DNA of 64,000 nt from Inonotus obliquus (Eukaryota; Basidiomycota; Agaricomycetes; Hymenochaetales; Hymenochaetaceae), in assembly GCA_032164295.1 (NCBI GenBank), contig JAJHTX010000008.1, forward strand, positions 930,001 to 994,000, read 5' to 3'. How positions within the stretch are numbered: the first letter of the stretch is position 1; each line of letters starts with the position of its first letter. Shown in pieces: positions 1 through 10,804 of the stretch. The notes below the pieces were generated by a model. It had not been told where the DNA came from. It saw nothing but the letters and a program-made list of their open reading frames with translations, and made no database searches. Both the position numbers and the translations under genes were made by a program.

Positions 1-63
1 GAGTAACCTTCATTTTTCTTACTTCCGGAGCTTACATTACCCCGCAATTGAATTACCATAAAG

Positions 64-827
64 CGCTAATAACATACCGAACACATATTCCGCCGGGCTC
101 TCAATGCAAGCTCTAGGTCGACCGTTCGCGCTTGTTCCACGATTCTTCTGGACATTCCTCGCTTTTGTCATCTATACCGTTGCGGGAGTAGCCGGCCGCG
201 AGCACTTCTCTGACATCCTGTTCGTATCGTTCTTTCTCTTTATTGCGATGGGGCATCTATCTCCCTAATTGACGTACTTGACCATGCCCCTTGTATGTAC
301 AGCTCGAACTTTCTATCAATCCTCTCTTATTGGACAGCATTCTTCATCACAATAGTCGCAGAAGAGCATTTCATCTTTCGAAGAAGAGGCGGGTCGTTAG
401 GAGGCTATGACCTAGACTCATATGATGATTGGAACAAGTATGCCTCGATAAACGGAGACTTCTCTGAATCTAACAATGATCGCAGACTCCCATTGGGCGT
501 CGCGGGTATCTTAGCAGGCTGTTGTGGTGTTGCAGGAGCCGTTGTCGGTGTAAGTCCATACCTCCACTCGATATTTCTACTTTGCAAACTCTCTGATTCA
601 CTTATTCGACCAGATGGCAGAGGTATGGTATGTAGGCCCTATCGCAACCAGAATCGGAACATTTGGAGGTGATCTGGGATTCGAAGTGAGTTTCAGTGTT
701 TTTATCCACGATAGACAAGATTCCATTGGATTTATATTCTACTCGTGACTTGTAGCTTGCGGCGGCATTCGCTGGCGTGTCTTATCTACCCTTACGCTGG
801 CTCGAGATACGACTGACTGGTAGATGA
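64..827 (+). CDS. NCS1 purine-cytosine permease, C-terminal part (5' end outside window)
   Basis: Plasma-membrane symporter for nucleobases (Fcy2/Fcy21 type). Exons read 64-219, 303-549, 614-685 and 756-827; all phases agree and the frame stops at TGA 825-827. Bases 1-63 look like an intron ending in AAAG. Seen in the protein: NNIPNTYS followed by QALGR, the VPRFFWT helix, a YWTAFFITIVAEEH helix, an FRRRGGSLGGYDLDSYDDWNKY loop, then LPLGVAGILAG and a closing GVSYLPLRWLE helix. These match the last three or so membrane segments and cytosolic tail of fungal FCY-type permeases. The N-terminal half, with most of the substrate-binding helices, lies upstream. Substrate (cytosine, purines or another nucleobase) cannot be decided from this part. 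Confidence 0.88.
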
Positions 828-1196
828 TGCCTAGTATCTGAGACTTTTGACGCTCTCATCTTTTGGAGTTCGATGGTGAATGCGATCAGTGCTGGCTGGT
901 GGTCAACCTTTTTTACCGTTTTATACCGTATGAAGTTTATGAGTCGGAGGCATCTGTAACCTTTGTCGAGTCTACCAAGACTCATATGCGTATATGTATG
1001 TAGTACAGTATAAGGGAGGTCGGGGTGACCAATGAATGTTGATTGCAGTAAAGCAACACTCCCGCACTCCGCCGCAGGATACGGCCTGATGACTGATACG
1101 GTCCGGAACATGAATCAATTATCCACTGGCAGCGATAGATAACATAACATAAGTATTATAGTTGAATTATAATCATCAATCCAAACCACCACTGGC

Positions 1197-2499
1197 ATGT
1201 CCACACATACATCCTCATCCTCATCCTCATCCTCGCCATCATCATCAACCTCAACCTCATCACTCAAAGACACATTCACAAAACAAGGCTACATAATAAT
1301 CCCAAACCTAATTCCATCTTCCCTCCTCCCTTCTCTCCATTCCGCCTCTTCACGTATAATCTCAAAAACCCGTTCCGGGGAATGGTCTCATCGTCGTGTC
1401 GTGGGGAAACAATTTCCTCCATTTGATAGTGATAACCCGGATTCCTGGGGTGTACAACATGTTATGCATCCTGATTTGGACGAACCGGATTTTGCGAGGT
1501 GGTATACGTGTGATGAGCTGATTGGAGTTGTTAAGGATTTGTTGGGGTGTGAGGAGGAGCATTTACAGATGGGTGAGTATACAGCATGTGATTATATTGA
1601 TATTGTAGGAAGATTATGGTATGGGTATCATCTCGTTGATCTCGTTGATAAGATTGTGCTTTTTTTTACTGGGGATGTACGGATTTTATCGGAATGTTGA
1701 CTCGGATTATAGAACTTTTCAACTTGCTGATTTACCCGGAGTTTCATGAGTTCGCTTTGAGATGGCATAGGGATGACGTACGGGAAAATGCAACAGAGGA
1801 GGAAGAAATTATCGCGCTTGCACTTTGGCACCACGGTGTAAGTTTATCCAACAATTCAATCATCACTATATCCAAACATTGAAACGTGCCTTCCATTTCA
1901 GATACAATGGAACACGTAGGTCTACTATCCATCAATCGACCTCGTTTGTGCTGTGATTGCTGAAGAGATTCGTATTCGTAGGGCATTGTATGAAGACAAT
2001 TGTCTGTACGTTGTACCAGGGTCACACACCAAATCACGAACACCGGAGCAACGCGCGTTATCAGAAACGTTAGACCCTCCGAAGAACCCGATGGACATGT
2101 CTGGAGCCATCCAAGTCATCCTCAAACGTGAGTTTTTTCCTCCCTTTCTGCCTTCTCCTTCTCCTTCTCCTTCTCCACCAACGAAAATTGACAACCCCAA
2201 TTACCCCAATTGCACCCATAGCGGGTGAAATAGTCTTCTACAATAGTAACATCCTCCATTGCGCAACATACTCTCCTCACCGCCAGCGCGCAACGCTTCA
2301 CGCGTGCATTGGAGACATCCGTGGTGGTTCAGCGAGAGCGCGAAACATCCTTCAATATGACTTGAAGTGGATGCGAGAGGAACGGTTTAAGGAGAGTTTG
2401 CCTGAGGGACGTGCGAGGGATATGTTGGAGAGATTGTTGGAGATGGAGAGTCGTGTGAGTAATGGAAATGGAAAGGTTGATTATTCGTTGAGCGGATAG
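1197..2499 (+). CDS. Phytanoyl-CoA dioxygenase (PhyH) family protein
   Basis: Predicted Fe(II)/2-oxoglutarate-dependent oxygenase of the PhyH family. Five exons: 1197-1572, 1713-1837, 1902-1915 (14 nt), 1982-2127 and 2222-2499; phases agree and give 312 aa. The N-terminus is Ser/Thr-rich and low-complexity. The facial triad can be placed: HxD in FALRWHRDD (exon 2), and the distal His plus the oxoglutarate-binding Arg region in FYNSNILHCATY...RQRATLHACIGD (exon 5). WNTALYEDN...YVVPGSH is the usual strand pair between them. The substrate is not predictable; fungal members act on lipids and on secondary metabolites. The start was chosen because it is the first ATG of the only open frame leading into the conserved TKQGYIIIPNLI strand. 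Confidence 0.88.
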
Positions 2500-2905
2500 G
2501 TTGGATAAGTTGGGTAGGTCGAGCGATATTGTTGCATTACACACAGGGCAAAAATACATCTTTCAGGGTAAAGAACTTTGGTCAGAATGCGAGAAAACTG
2601 CTCTGATTGGCTGGTATTGCATTCTGACCAAAATTCTGGAGGTTCCTATACGTAATTTTGCCCGGTGTGTTATTGTCATGATGGTATGTTCGCTGTGTAT
2701 AGATAATAGCTGTTGCTCCTGTCCTCGCTTCATCGTAATCAGGGCGCAGGTGGAGGACGAGATCCAGGCACTGAGGAACTCCATGTGGTCCGCGGGGCCG
2801 GTTCCCACTTGTTGGCTTCATTTCTTCCCGGTCGCCTAACCACTATGGTTACGCGAAAGCGAACCGCGTAAGAATAGTCGTGGAACTGCGTGGAGTGCCA
2901 TCCAC

Positions 2906-3823
2906 CTATTTAACTTCGAATCCATCATTGGTCTCGTAATACGGATCACCCTTAAAGCCCTTCGAAACGAAGTAGTATTCGCTTGATTCGCCGCGACTCG
3001 CCGAGGGTTTTGCGATATATGTATGATAGAAGTTAGGCTTGAGTACGTTGAGATAAAAAGACTTCGTTGACTCGTTCGCAAAGTGCTTCAAGCTGCAAGA
3101 AAGCAGCAAAATTATATAAGGTTGTTAACGATAACTGGTAAAAGAGAGGTAAGAGGAAGCTTACACCAAAGTCCCACCATCTGACGCGGTATTCCCTCCA
3201 ACCTGTAAATGCCGAGCTGCAAACTGATACACAGACTCGCAAATCTCCAAACCAACAGCTTCGTCACGCGTCCTATTTCCCGACAAATTCGGTGCCATGT
3301 CAGACAGTATCACATCCGCCTTGGTATCAGGCGTCGGCAATAGTTTTGCAATGACTTCTTCGCCTCCAGCGAGGAAATCTTGTCGTACAGTCCGAACGCC
3401 GCGAATAGGAGCAATAGGCAGCAAGTCAAGCGCAATGATAGTTTTGTCCTGGCGATCCACGGAAGAAGGGATAAGAGCGGTGCTCCAATTACTCGTACTC
3501 GATTCTCGTTCCGAGATAATATCCTGAAGAACATCATCGTTCGACCTTTGTATTTTCGGTTCCTCCGCCGTCGACAATCCAAGAACATCGGCTACTACTT
3601 GACTCCATCCACCAGGTGCCGCTCCGAGGTCAATAACAACTTTCGCCTTGTCCCGTTTAATGATATTATATTTCTTGTCCAACTCAAGCAATTTGAACGC
3701 CGACCGAGCACGGTAATGCGATGGACTGGTCGTCCGCGCCTTGACGTATGGATCGCGAGCTTGTCGAGAAAGCCATTGTTTGGATGAGCCTGACTTTGAG
3801 AGGAGTATGAGCGACGGCCGCAT
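2906..3823 (-). CDS. MRM2: FtsJ/RrmJ-type rRNA 2'-O-methyltransferase, mitochondrial
   Basis: SAM-dependent ribose methyltransferase of the FtsJ family; yeast Mrm2 modifies a uridine of the mitochondrial 21S rRNA. Two exons, 3823-3165 and 3092-2906, joined in phase, give 281 aa. SRQARDPYVKART near the N-terminus is typical of Mrm2. The KDKE tetrad is all visible: K44 in RSAFKL, D in LSDMAPN, K in LVLKHF just after the intron, and E in GESSEYYFV. The SAM-binding loop is VIDLGAAPGGWSQV. The short N-terminus before RQARDP is basic and hydroxylated, consistent with a mitochondrial presequence. A 3' neighbour (the PhyH gene) converges on it. Confidence 0.92.
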
Positions 3824-4451
3824 GAGTCGGTGTGCTGGACTGGAAAATGAGAGGGCGAGTAACGGAAGAAAAATATTGTGCTTTTGCGCTTGTTTGTTTT
3901 AGACAAATAAAGTCAATACATTACGTAATGTCCTTCACTAACCCTTCTCTTGAACACACAATCAGCTACTGCTATTGAAACTCTCCGCTTTCTGTTGACT
4001 CGCAGGCTCTTTGCTTCTGCACACGAGTGATCACATTCAGCAACAATGAGTCTGTGTTGATCATCTCATCTGTGTTCTCTGTACCAGTGCCAGGCTGAGC
4101 GAGCGCTCTGATGGCGGTCCTCGTCCAAGCTGTGGCTATCCATCTTCTTGTATTCACTCGTGATTCCTGCGCAAACTCGTATGGATGGTACCGGATATGG
4201 TCATAAGATGTATCCGACAATCTGGCCATGCGCAGCGCATCTCCTTTATCAGGTTCACACTTCTCGACAGTATTGGCTAGGACAATTGGCTGTGATATCG
4301 GGATGGCATAGTCCGACCCATGGCCCTGTCGGATATCTCGAGTACCGTTCATCACCCAGAGGGCACCATGAGCTGAGTGTACCGCCAGCTGCTTCGCTTT
4401 CATTCGAGTATAAACCATGCCGTCGACCTTCGGTTCCTCTCAGTTCCCACA
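3824..4451. other. Intergenic, no supported gene
   Basis: Lies between divergent genes MRM2 and DUF6533-like gene A. A 148-codon open frame on the minus strand (3972-4418) has no recognisable domain, no intron logic and a composition typical of a chance frame, so no gene is called. A TATA-like GTATAAA sits at about 4407-4413, roughly 40 nt before the ATG of gene A. Confidence 0.5.
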
Positions 4452-6307
4452 ATGAGCTTGATCGACTCCGTTAGCGGATTGCCTCTAAAAGATGCACTGA
4501 ACCTCATGAACCAGGTCGTCCGGGATCTACAGATCCATAGGGTGAGTTCTGTACACATTTCATCTACGAGCCGCTTCGAATAATATTCTTATCTGCAAGT
4601 ACGTTGCTGGTGAGCGACTTCTTCAAGGCGATATACCTCAGCATCTCTCATGTGTTATGGACCTAGTGGCGGCTGTAACATGCATGCTTTATGACATACT
4701 TTTGACGATCAAGCAGTATGTCTGCACCCATCTTTAGCGGAAAGCCAAGCTAACTTATTTTTAATCTAGAGAGGTTTATTCATTGTCTCACTGTCTCCTC
4801 CTAGCTTGAGCTCATCAGCACTCTCCAGAGCTCCTTGATTTGGTCAGCTCCTTGGTCATGTGGAAAAGTGCTGTACTTCTTGGTACGATATCCTGTCGCC
4901 ATCGAGGAAATCCTTTGGCTTGTCTGTAGGTGTACGATCCAGAGATAGACCATGGCAACGCTGATGTTTGATCGTATGCCTTTCCAGATCTCGTAGACTT
5001 GGATGCTCCCGAATCAGTGAGTGTCCTACCAAGTACTTCAGATCAGGATGCTTAACGTTCTCTGCCTAGTTGTAAGTGATAGATCGTCTACCACTTCGTA
5101 TTTGCACCGACCCTGAGCAAATTTCCGAGTAGTTGCAAGTTTGAAGCATATTTTGGGATCTGGTGCGTTCGCCTCGCTTTCTTCCGCCCAGCTCTGAAAT
5201 TCTCACTGAGATCTACTTCAGGGCATCATTAATTTTCCTGATTCCGCTTCAAAGTTGGTTCACCCTCTTGTCTTCATACCTTCGCTTGTACCTGACGACT
5301 TTCGTTCAAGTCGTTGTCGTGTTGCGGATTATTGCGATATGGAGCAAAAAGCGCCTGGTCGTTCTAATTCTCTGGTCTTGTCTAATCGTAAGTCGCCTGC
5401 GGCAAATTACCTGAGAAGAAGGAATGACATTTTCGCACGTATTGCGCAAGACCACGGATGTTGTAGCTTTGGTCACCATAGCGCGTATAACGCACATCTT
5501 TAAGTGTAAGTAAATCTACTTCAACCCGTCCCATAGCTGAAACTATATGGTCTTCAAATGCCAGACACCGTAAACGACTTGTCGGTAGTATCTCACCGCT
5601 CCATGATTTCGTTGAGTTCATAGCTTTATTTCCAGATTCCGACCGATACTTGGCTGTCAAAGCGGCTTCATGGCACTCAATCCGATGACAACTGTGCCTG
5701 CATGGGCGGGCATCATCGCTTTCGACACTGTGCTCTTCGTGCTGACACTCGTAAAGGCGGTTCGCTCATGTAATGCTGATACCATCTCATTATCTTTTGG
5801 TAACTAAACATTCAAATCACAGGCAAGACCGGTCAAACTCGCTTGCTTAGTGTCCTCATTCGCGATGGCTTCGCCTATTACTGTATCATGCTAGGTAAAT
5901 ACTCCATCCGCTCGCTCACCATAGATGCAAACTGAGCTCATACCCCTGATTTCCCAGCTCTTGCAGTGTCCAATACAGTTTTCCTGTCTGCCATGCCGCT
6001 AGAGCGCTCTGGATTGAACTCATTGCTCACCCCTGCCCTACGATGCAGCTACTCAATCATCGGGTCGCGCATCATACTTAACCTTCGCAGTGCATCGTCA
6101 ACACGTATTGAGCTCGGTTCCCGGCAGCAAAACATTCGGATGTCGGAATTATCATGGCTGTCGAGTTGGAGAGGTCAAGCAGAGACTTGCGTGGAGACAA
6201 CCGTCAATGTCGGCGAATGTATTCCGACCAGACATCAGCGAAGCGGGAAACTCATCGCAACGTCGCTGCAGGAAGGGCCCGGTGTAGATTCGAGGTTAAT
6301 AGTATGA
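4452..6307 (+). CDS. DUF6533-like multi-pass membrane protein, paralog A (15 exons with micro-exons)
   Basis: Predicted integral membrane protein with about seven hydrophobic segments; function unknown. Exons: 4452-4541, 4600-4609 (10 nt), 4667-4715, 4770-4773 (4 nt), 4829-4925, 4988-5016, 5070-5071 (2 nt), 5133-5162, 5222-5253, 5311-5387, 5451-5505, 5565-5580 (16 nt), 5636-5769, 5823-5894, 5958-6307. Summed length 1047 nt gives 348 aa with no stop. A DUF6533-type core is seen: MLYDILLTI, then LIW, then WSCGKVLYFLVRY. Further on come FLIPLQIVVVLRIIAIW, FRPILGCQSGF, IIAFDTVLFVLTLVKA, the loop LIRDGFAYYC, and CSYSIIGSRIILNLRS before a polar tail. Every exon length except the first and last is identical in paralogs B, C and E, which is the main support for the micro-exons. 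The 2-nt exon (TT) is needed because continuing after its acceptor meets a TAA at once. Confidence 0.82.
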
Positions 6308-6824
6308 GGACCTTTATATTCCGTAGAATTCAAGGAGAACAAGATTATCCGAATCAAGCAATTCATAGTGGAGTATGCTCGGTGATAGGACGGAGGACGG
6401 ACTAGCGCACTTGAGGTCATTGGCAAGAGTCCCCTTCTTGATCCGAGGTTCGTGAGAGTGAGTCTATTCTTTTTTTATCATCCTTGTCTATATGTACCAG
6501 TTGAAACGGGTGCATCGATAATTTGATCTTCTGCCATAGTGATCAGTCTTCTCGACATGAGTTTTTGAAAGTTCCATTCTGTACCTTGCAGTCTCGATTG
6601 AATCATATAGATTTTCCTCGACAATTCGGTCATTGACGGAAGCTCCTTACTGTGTCGGAGCTATCATTTGTCAAGGAAACAGACCGTCGGAACAATGTGG
6701 CCTTGTTTGAACCATGATGCGACATCGACTCACTTTGCTTCCGGGGATTCCGCCCAACGTTCATCGTCAAGAAGATCCCTATGGGGCTACTTTGACTTTG
6801 GCGTGTTTCAGTCTGTGCCCGGCA

Positions 6825-6832
6825 TATAAATA
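6825..6832 (+). promoter_or_regulatory. TATA box candidate of DUF6533-like gene B
   Basis: TATAAATA about 40 nt before the ATG of gene B at 6872, in a region otherwise not T/A rich. Similar GTATAAA and TTATAAA strings precede genes A (about 4407) and E (about 33245) at comparable distance, so the promoter seems to have been copied with the gene. Confidence 0.45.
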
Positions 6833-6871
6833 AAGCGCGCTTTCGGAACCGAGAAACCTTCGCCCCCCGAC

Positions 6872-8795
6872 ATGAGCTTGACCCACTACACTGACGATCT
6901 CTCTTTGGAAGATGTGCTCAAGTTGATGAACCAGGTCGTCATGGACCTGCGGACGCATAGAGTGAGTCTTAATCATTTCATAGTAACGCGATCCATTGCT
7001 GACACAAAGTTCATGTAGTATCTTGATGGTCAGCCTGAACAATTTTTTAGCATGAAGGTCTTTTCTTATAATCGCGGGTGCAACTTGTATATCTTTAGTG
7101 GCCGCTGTGACTTGCTTGCTCTATGACATACTGATAACCATCGAACAGTACGTTTGGGCTAGCTTCCGCTTCCTCTTACGCAATGCTGAATACCCTTACA
7201 ATCCAGAGAGGCTTGTTGACAAACACACTGTCAGATGTGGAAGTAAACTCACTCGTTCCTTTTAGCGCGCGTTGATTTGGACAGCGAGATGGTCGTTCGG
7301 AAAAGTGCTCTACTTCTCAGTGCGATACCCTGTAGCAATTGAAGAGATATTCTGGCTTGTCTGTGAGTGCGTTTCATTGTCTCGCAGGAGTTGCCCTGAA
7401 TTGATGACTAGATCTCATTGACCTAAACGCTCCTGAACCCGTAAGTGACTTACGTGTAGTCTTGTTCACCAGTCTGATTTCTTTCGTGCCAGTTGTTAGT
7501 AATGAGTTGTGTACGATATTGTTTCCTCGCTCACCGAAGGTTTGCGCCTGACAGCTGCAGATTTGAGGCATACCTCGGTATTTGGTGCGTTCATCCACGT
7601 ACAATACACGGTTTCCGATTTATTACTGATCCAAAATGCAGGGCTTCGTTGATCTTCTTAATCCCTCTTCAAAGTCCGTTCATCTTATAAAACAACTGTA
7701 CAAGAAACTAATGGACATTCTGCCGTCAAGTCGTTGTCGTCCTTCGAATTATCGCGATTTGGGAGCAAAGGCGAATGATTGCGATACTTCTGTGGTTCAG
7801 TCTAATCGTGAGCCCATAGCCCATGCCGGCTAGCATGACCTAAAAATCACAGTTGACTGTTATATCGTAGGCAACGGACATCATTGCCCTAATCACTCTG
7901 GCACGGATTATGTCCGTATTCACTTGTGAGTAAAGATAATTCCGAATTATCGTCTCCACTCATTTGAACTTGACTTCAGTCTCTATGAATGAATTGTGAG
8001 TGGTATTTCATCTGGATACATTTTACTCATAACTTTTTCAGGCTCCGTCCGATACTAGGCTGCCAAAGTGGCTTTGTGCTACTCAACCCAACGACGAGTA
8101 TCCCCGCTTTTGCGGGAGTCATAGCATTCGATACAGTACTATTCGTACTTACCCTCGCTAAAGCGATTCATTCATGTAAAGTTCGATCCTTTCTTTGGTC
8201 ATGATCCTGTGTTTATTGAACGTTTGCGTTGTATTATGTAGATACGACCGCACGGACGCGGTTGATCACAGTCCTCTTTCGGGATGGATTCCTCTACTAC
8301 TGTATCATGCTGGGTACGTCACCAATTGATTCTCCCCAAGAATCACCCGACTCACAGGATGAATACAACCTACTTCATACAGCCCTCGCGATCTCAAATA
8401 CAATTTTCCTCTCCGCCATGCCACTAAATCGCGCCGGACTTACCTCCGTCCTCACTCCCGCTCTAAGATGCAGCTACTCAATCATCGGTTCTCGTATCAT
8501 ACTCAATCTACGTAGCGCCGCTTCATCTCGCGTCGATCTTTGTTCCCGGCAACAGGATATTTGTCTCACAGGTCTGTCGAGACTGTCCAGTTGGAAACTA
8601 CAACAAGAGTCACGGATGGAGAGGACTGCTGATATAAGTGCATTGACTGAGGAATCGGGGAGGGAGACAGGAAGTCACAGGGAGGAGGTGAGGTTTGTAT
8701 CGACGGTGCCAGGATCAGGAAGTACTCAAACGTCATTATCAAGGGTCCAAGACGATGATACGCACGATGAGCAATTTGGATCAACAAACCTCTAG
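6872..8795 (+). CDS. DUF6533-like multi-pass membrane protein, paralog B
   Basis: Tandem paralog of gene A, 565 bp downstream. Exons: 6872-6961, 7019-7028 (10 nt), 7099-7147, 7207-7210 (4 nt), 7266-7362, 7412-7440, 7493-7494 (2 nt), 7555-7584, 7642-7673, 7731-7807, 7871-7925, 7980-7995 (16 nt), 8042-8175, 8242-8313, 8383-8795. They total 1110 nt, 369 aa. Core motifs: LLYDILITI, LIWTARWSFGKVLYFSVRY, FLIPLQIVVVLRIIAIW, LRPILGCQSGF, LFRDGFLYYC and CSYSIIGSRIILNLRSAAS. The intron after the 4-nt exon begins GCTTGT, a GC rather than GT donor, unlike A, C and E; it may be a GC-AG intron or an early lesion. The tail is longer than in A and rich in Glu, Ser and Thr. Function unknown; probably a 7-helix protein. 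Confidence 0.8.
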
Positions 8796-8944
8796 TCGAG
8801 ATCTTTCAATGCCAGTTCCCCATTACGTATCCCTAGAGTACATGCACAGACGGTTTATTTACAGTCAGATTGAGCTACACGTACAAAACAAAACACAGAC
8901 TCCCATCTTCGTATTCGCCTTCCCGCACCTTTCTTCATCCATCA

Positions 8945-10804
8945 TTAAGCCGGTATCATTTGTCTCCTTCCCGGCTCTACCCTCTCACCATCCCTCTCTC
9001 GCCAATTCCTATCTTCCAACTGTATAGCCTCCTGATGCTCCTCAAAAGTATCAAACATCCTTTCCTCATTTCTTTCCATCTTCCAATCCGGTGCTGAGAA
9101 TGTTGATATACGTAGATCTATATGATCCATTCGAGAACCGAAATCAACGTATGGTGACGCTGCGCTACGGAGGTTGAGAATAAGACGAGAGCCAATGATT
9201 GAGTAGCTAGCTCTCATAGCGGCGATGAACATAGCTGAAATTCCGGGGCGTGTTTCAGGAAAGACGATGAGGAATACGGTGCTAACAACAACAAAGGCTA
9301 CAAAAGAAGCGCATACCGCATGAGTTCAACAAGAATATGATAAAAGTACTGAAACGCACCAAGCATGACACAGTAGTAAGCGAAACCATCCCGGAAGAGA
9401 ACAGTAAGTAAAGGCGTTCGTAAAGCTCTGTCTGTAGTACGATCATTCAGTTAGTTTTACAAGTTTGCAAGTTGTGAAGAAATGTAGAACTAACATTGGG
9501 ATATGCCCCTGACGAGGGTCAGAACGAAAAGGACCGTGTCAAACCATATGAGTACCACGTATCCGGGCACGGTGGACATAGGATCTAGGCCTTCAATACC
9601 ACTTGCACAACCTAGTATCGGTCGCAGGCTTGAGACAACCATGTCAGTCGGAAAGACACGAGGGTCCATAAATTTCTACTAACGCGTCAACCATACGGTC
9701 TAATGCGGGAGAACTCAGTTTCAAAACACGAAATAAGCTATCAACTGTGTAAGCACTCACATTCGAAAACGGTCATGAGACGCGATATAGTAACTAGTAT
9801 AGCAATATCCGCTGCCTTGTGGAGCAACCGGCACAAGGGAAGATCAATTCCACCTCTATTGATTCAATAGACCGATTATGACTCACAAAGAAGCTGAACC
9901 AGAGGAGTGCGGCGACTATACGGTTCTTGTCCCATATCACAATAATCCGCAAGACAATGATGACTTGATCGCATCGAGTTGTCAGTTCGACTAAAATTGC
10001 AGATATAGGACGGACAGACTTTGCACAAGCACCATATCGATCCATGATGCCCTAGAGACAGTATAGGTGAGCATTTAAAGTCTTACCGAGATGAAACGAA
10101 CGTACCAAATACCGAGGTAGGCTTCAAATCTGCAGCTGTAAAGCGCATCCTCCAAGTTAGAACAAGGACGATACAATCCTCAACTTATCACTGACAACTG
10201 ACGAAACTTAGCATGTCATTATACAGAAGTTCTGTTGACACACTTACTGGTTCGGGAGCCTCCAAGTACACAGTATCTAGGGGATATCGCAGCTGAGATA
10301 TCAGTTCCGAATCACTGGCTACAATACTATGGACTCACAGACAAGCCAGAGAATTACTTCGAAAGCAACGAAGTATCGCACCAGGAAGTAAAGTAACTTT
10401 CCATAGGACCATCGTGCTTTCCAGATGAGTGAACGCTGCCGGATACGAGTGAGTAGACCCTTCACAACGATGTAGAGTTGGTGAATGAACCTCTCTAAAT
10501 ACGAAGAAGATGAGCCCAAGTAAAATAGAGGAACGTTTCAAACGTACAGTTCAATCGTGATCAATATGTCATAAAGCATGCATGTCACCGCAGCCACTAA
10601 ATTCGTCCCAAAGTCTGAGTCCAACCAACTCCCCTTGTTGAATTATCCCTCACTCACCATAGAATTCCTTCAGGAGAACACACGTCAGATAGAACTGGGT
10701 AACGTTGGAATTGCACGTACTCTGTGAGTCCGCATGTCTCGGACCAGCTGGGTCATCATCTTGAGCCCGTCCTCGAGGGACATGCCATCTGGGAGTTCAG
10801 CCAT
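8945..10804 (-). CDS. DUF6533-like multi-pass membrane protein, paralog C
   Basis: Inverted paralog, tail-to-tail with gene B. Exons from the start: 10804-10721, 10667-10658 (10 nt), 10596-10548, 10494-10491 (4 nt), 10435-10339, 10276-10248, 10197-10196 (2 nt), 10135-10106, 10051-10020, 9963-9887, 9815-9761, 9699-9684 (16 nt), 9628-9495, 9431-9360, 9297-8945. They sum to 1044 nt, 347 aa. The start MAELPDGMSLEDGLKMM matches the M-x(8-10)-L-x-D N-termini of A, B and E. Core: MLYDILITI, LIWKARWSYGKLLYFLVRY, LRPILGCASG, LFRDGFAYYC and ASYSIIGSRLILNLRSAAS. A nearer 16-nt exon candidate next to an in-frame TAA was rejected in favour of 9699-9684, which keeps the frame and the local similarity (YRMVDALRPILG). 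Confidence 0.8.

Noticed and set aside
9671..9686. Alternative 16-nt exon in gene C starting AAATTTATGG
   Set aside because: It creates a TAA at the junction; the exon at 9684-9699 keeps the frame and matches A, B and E.
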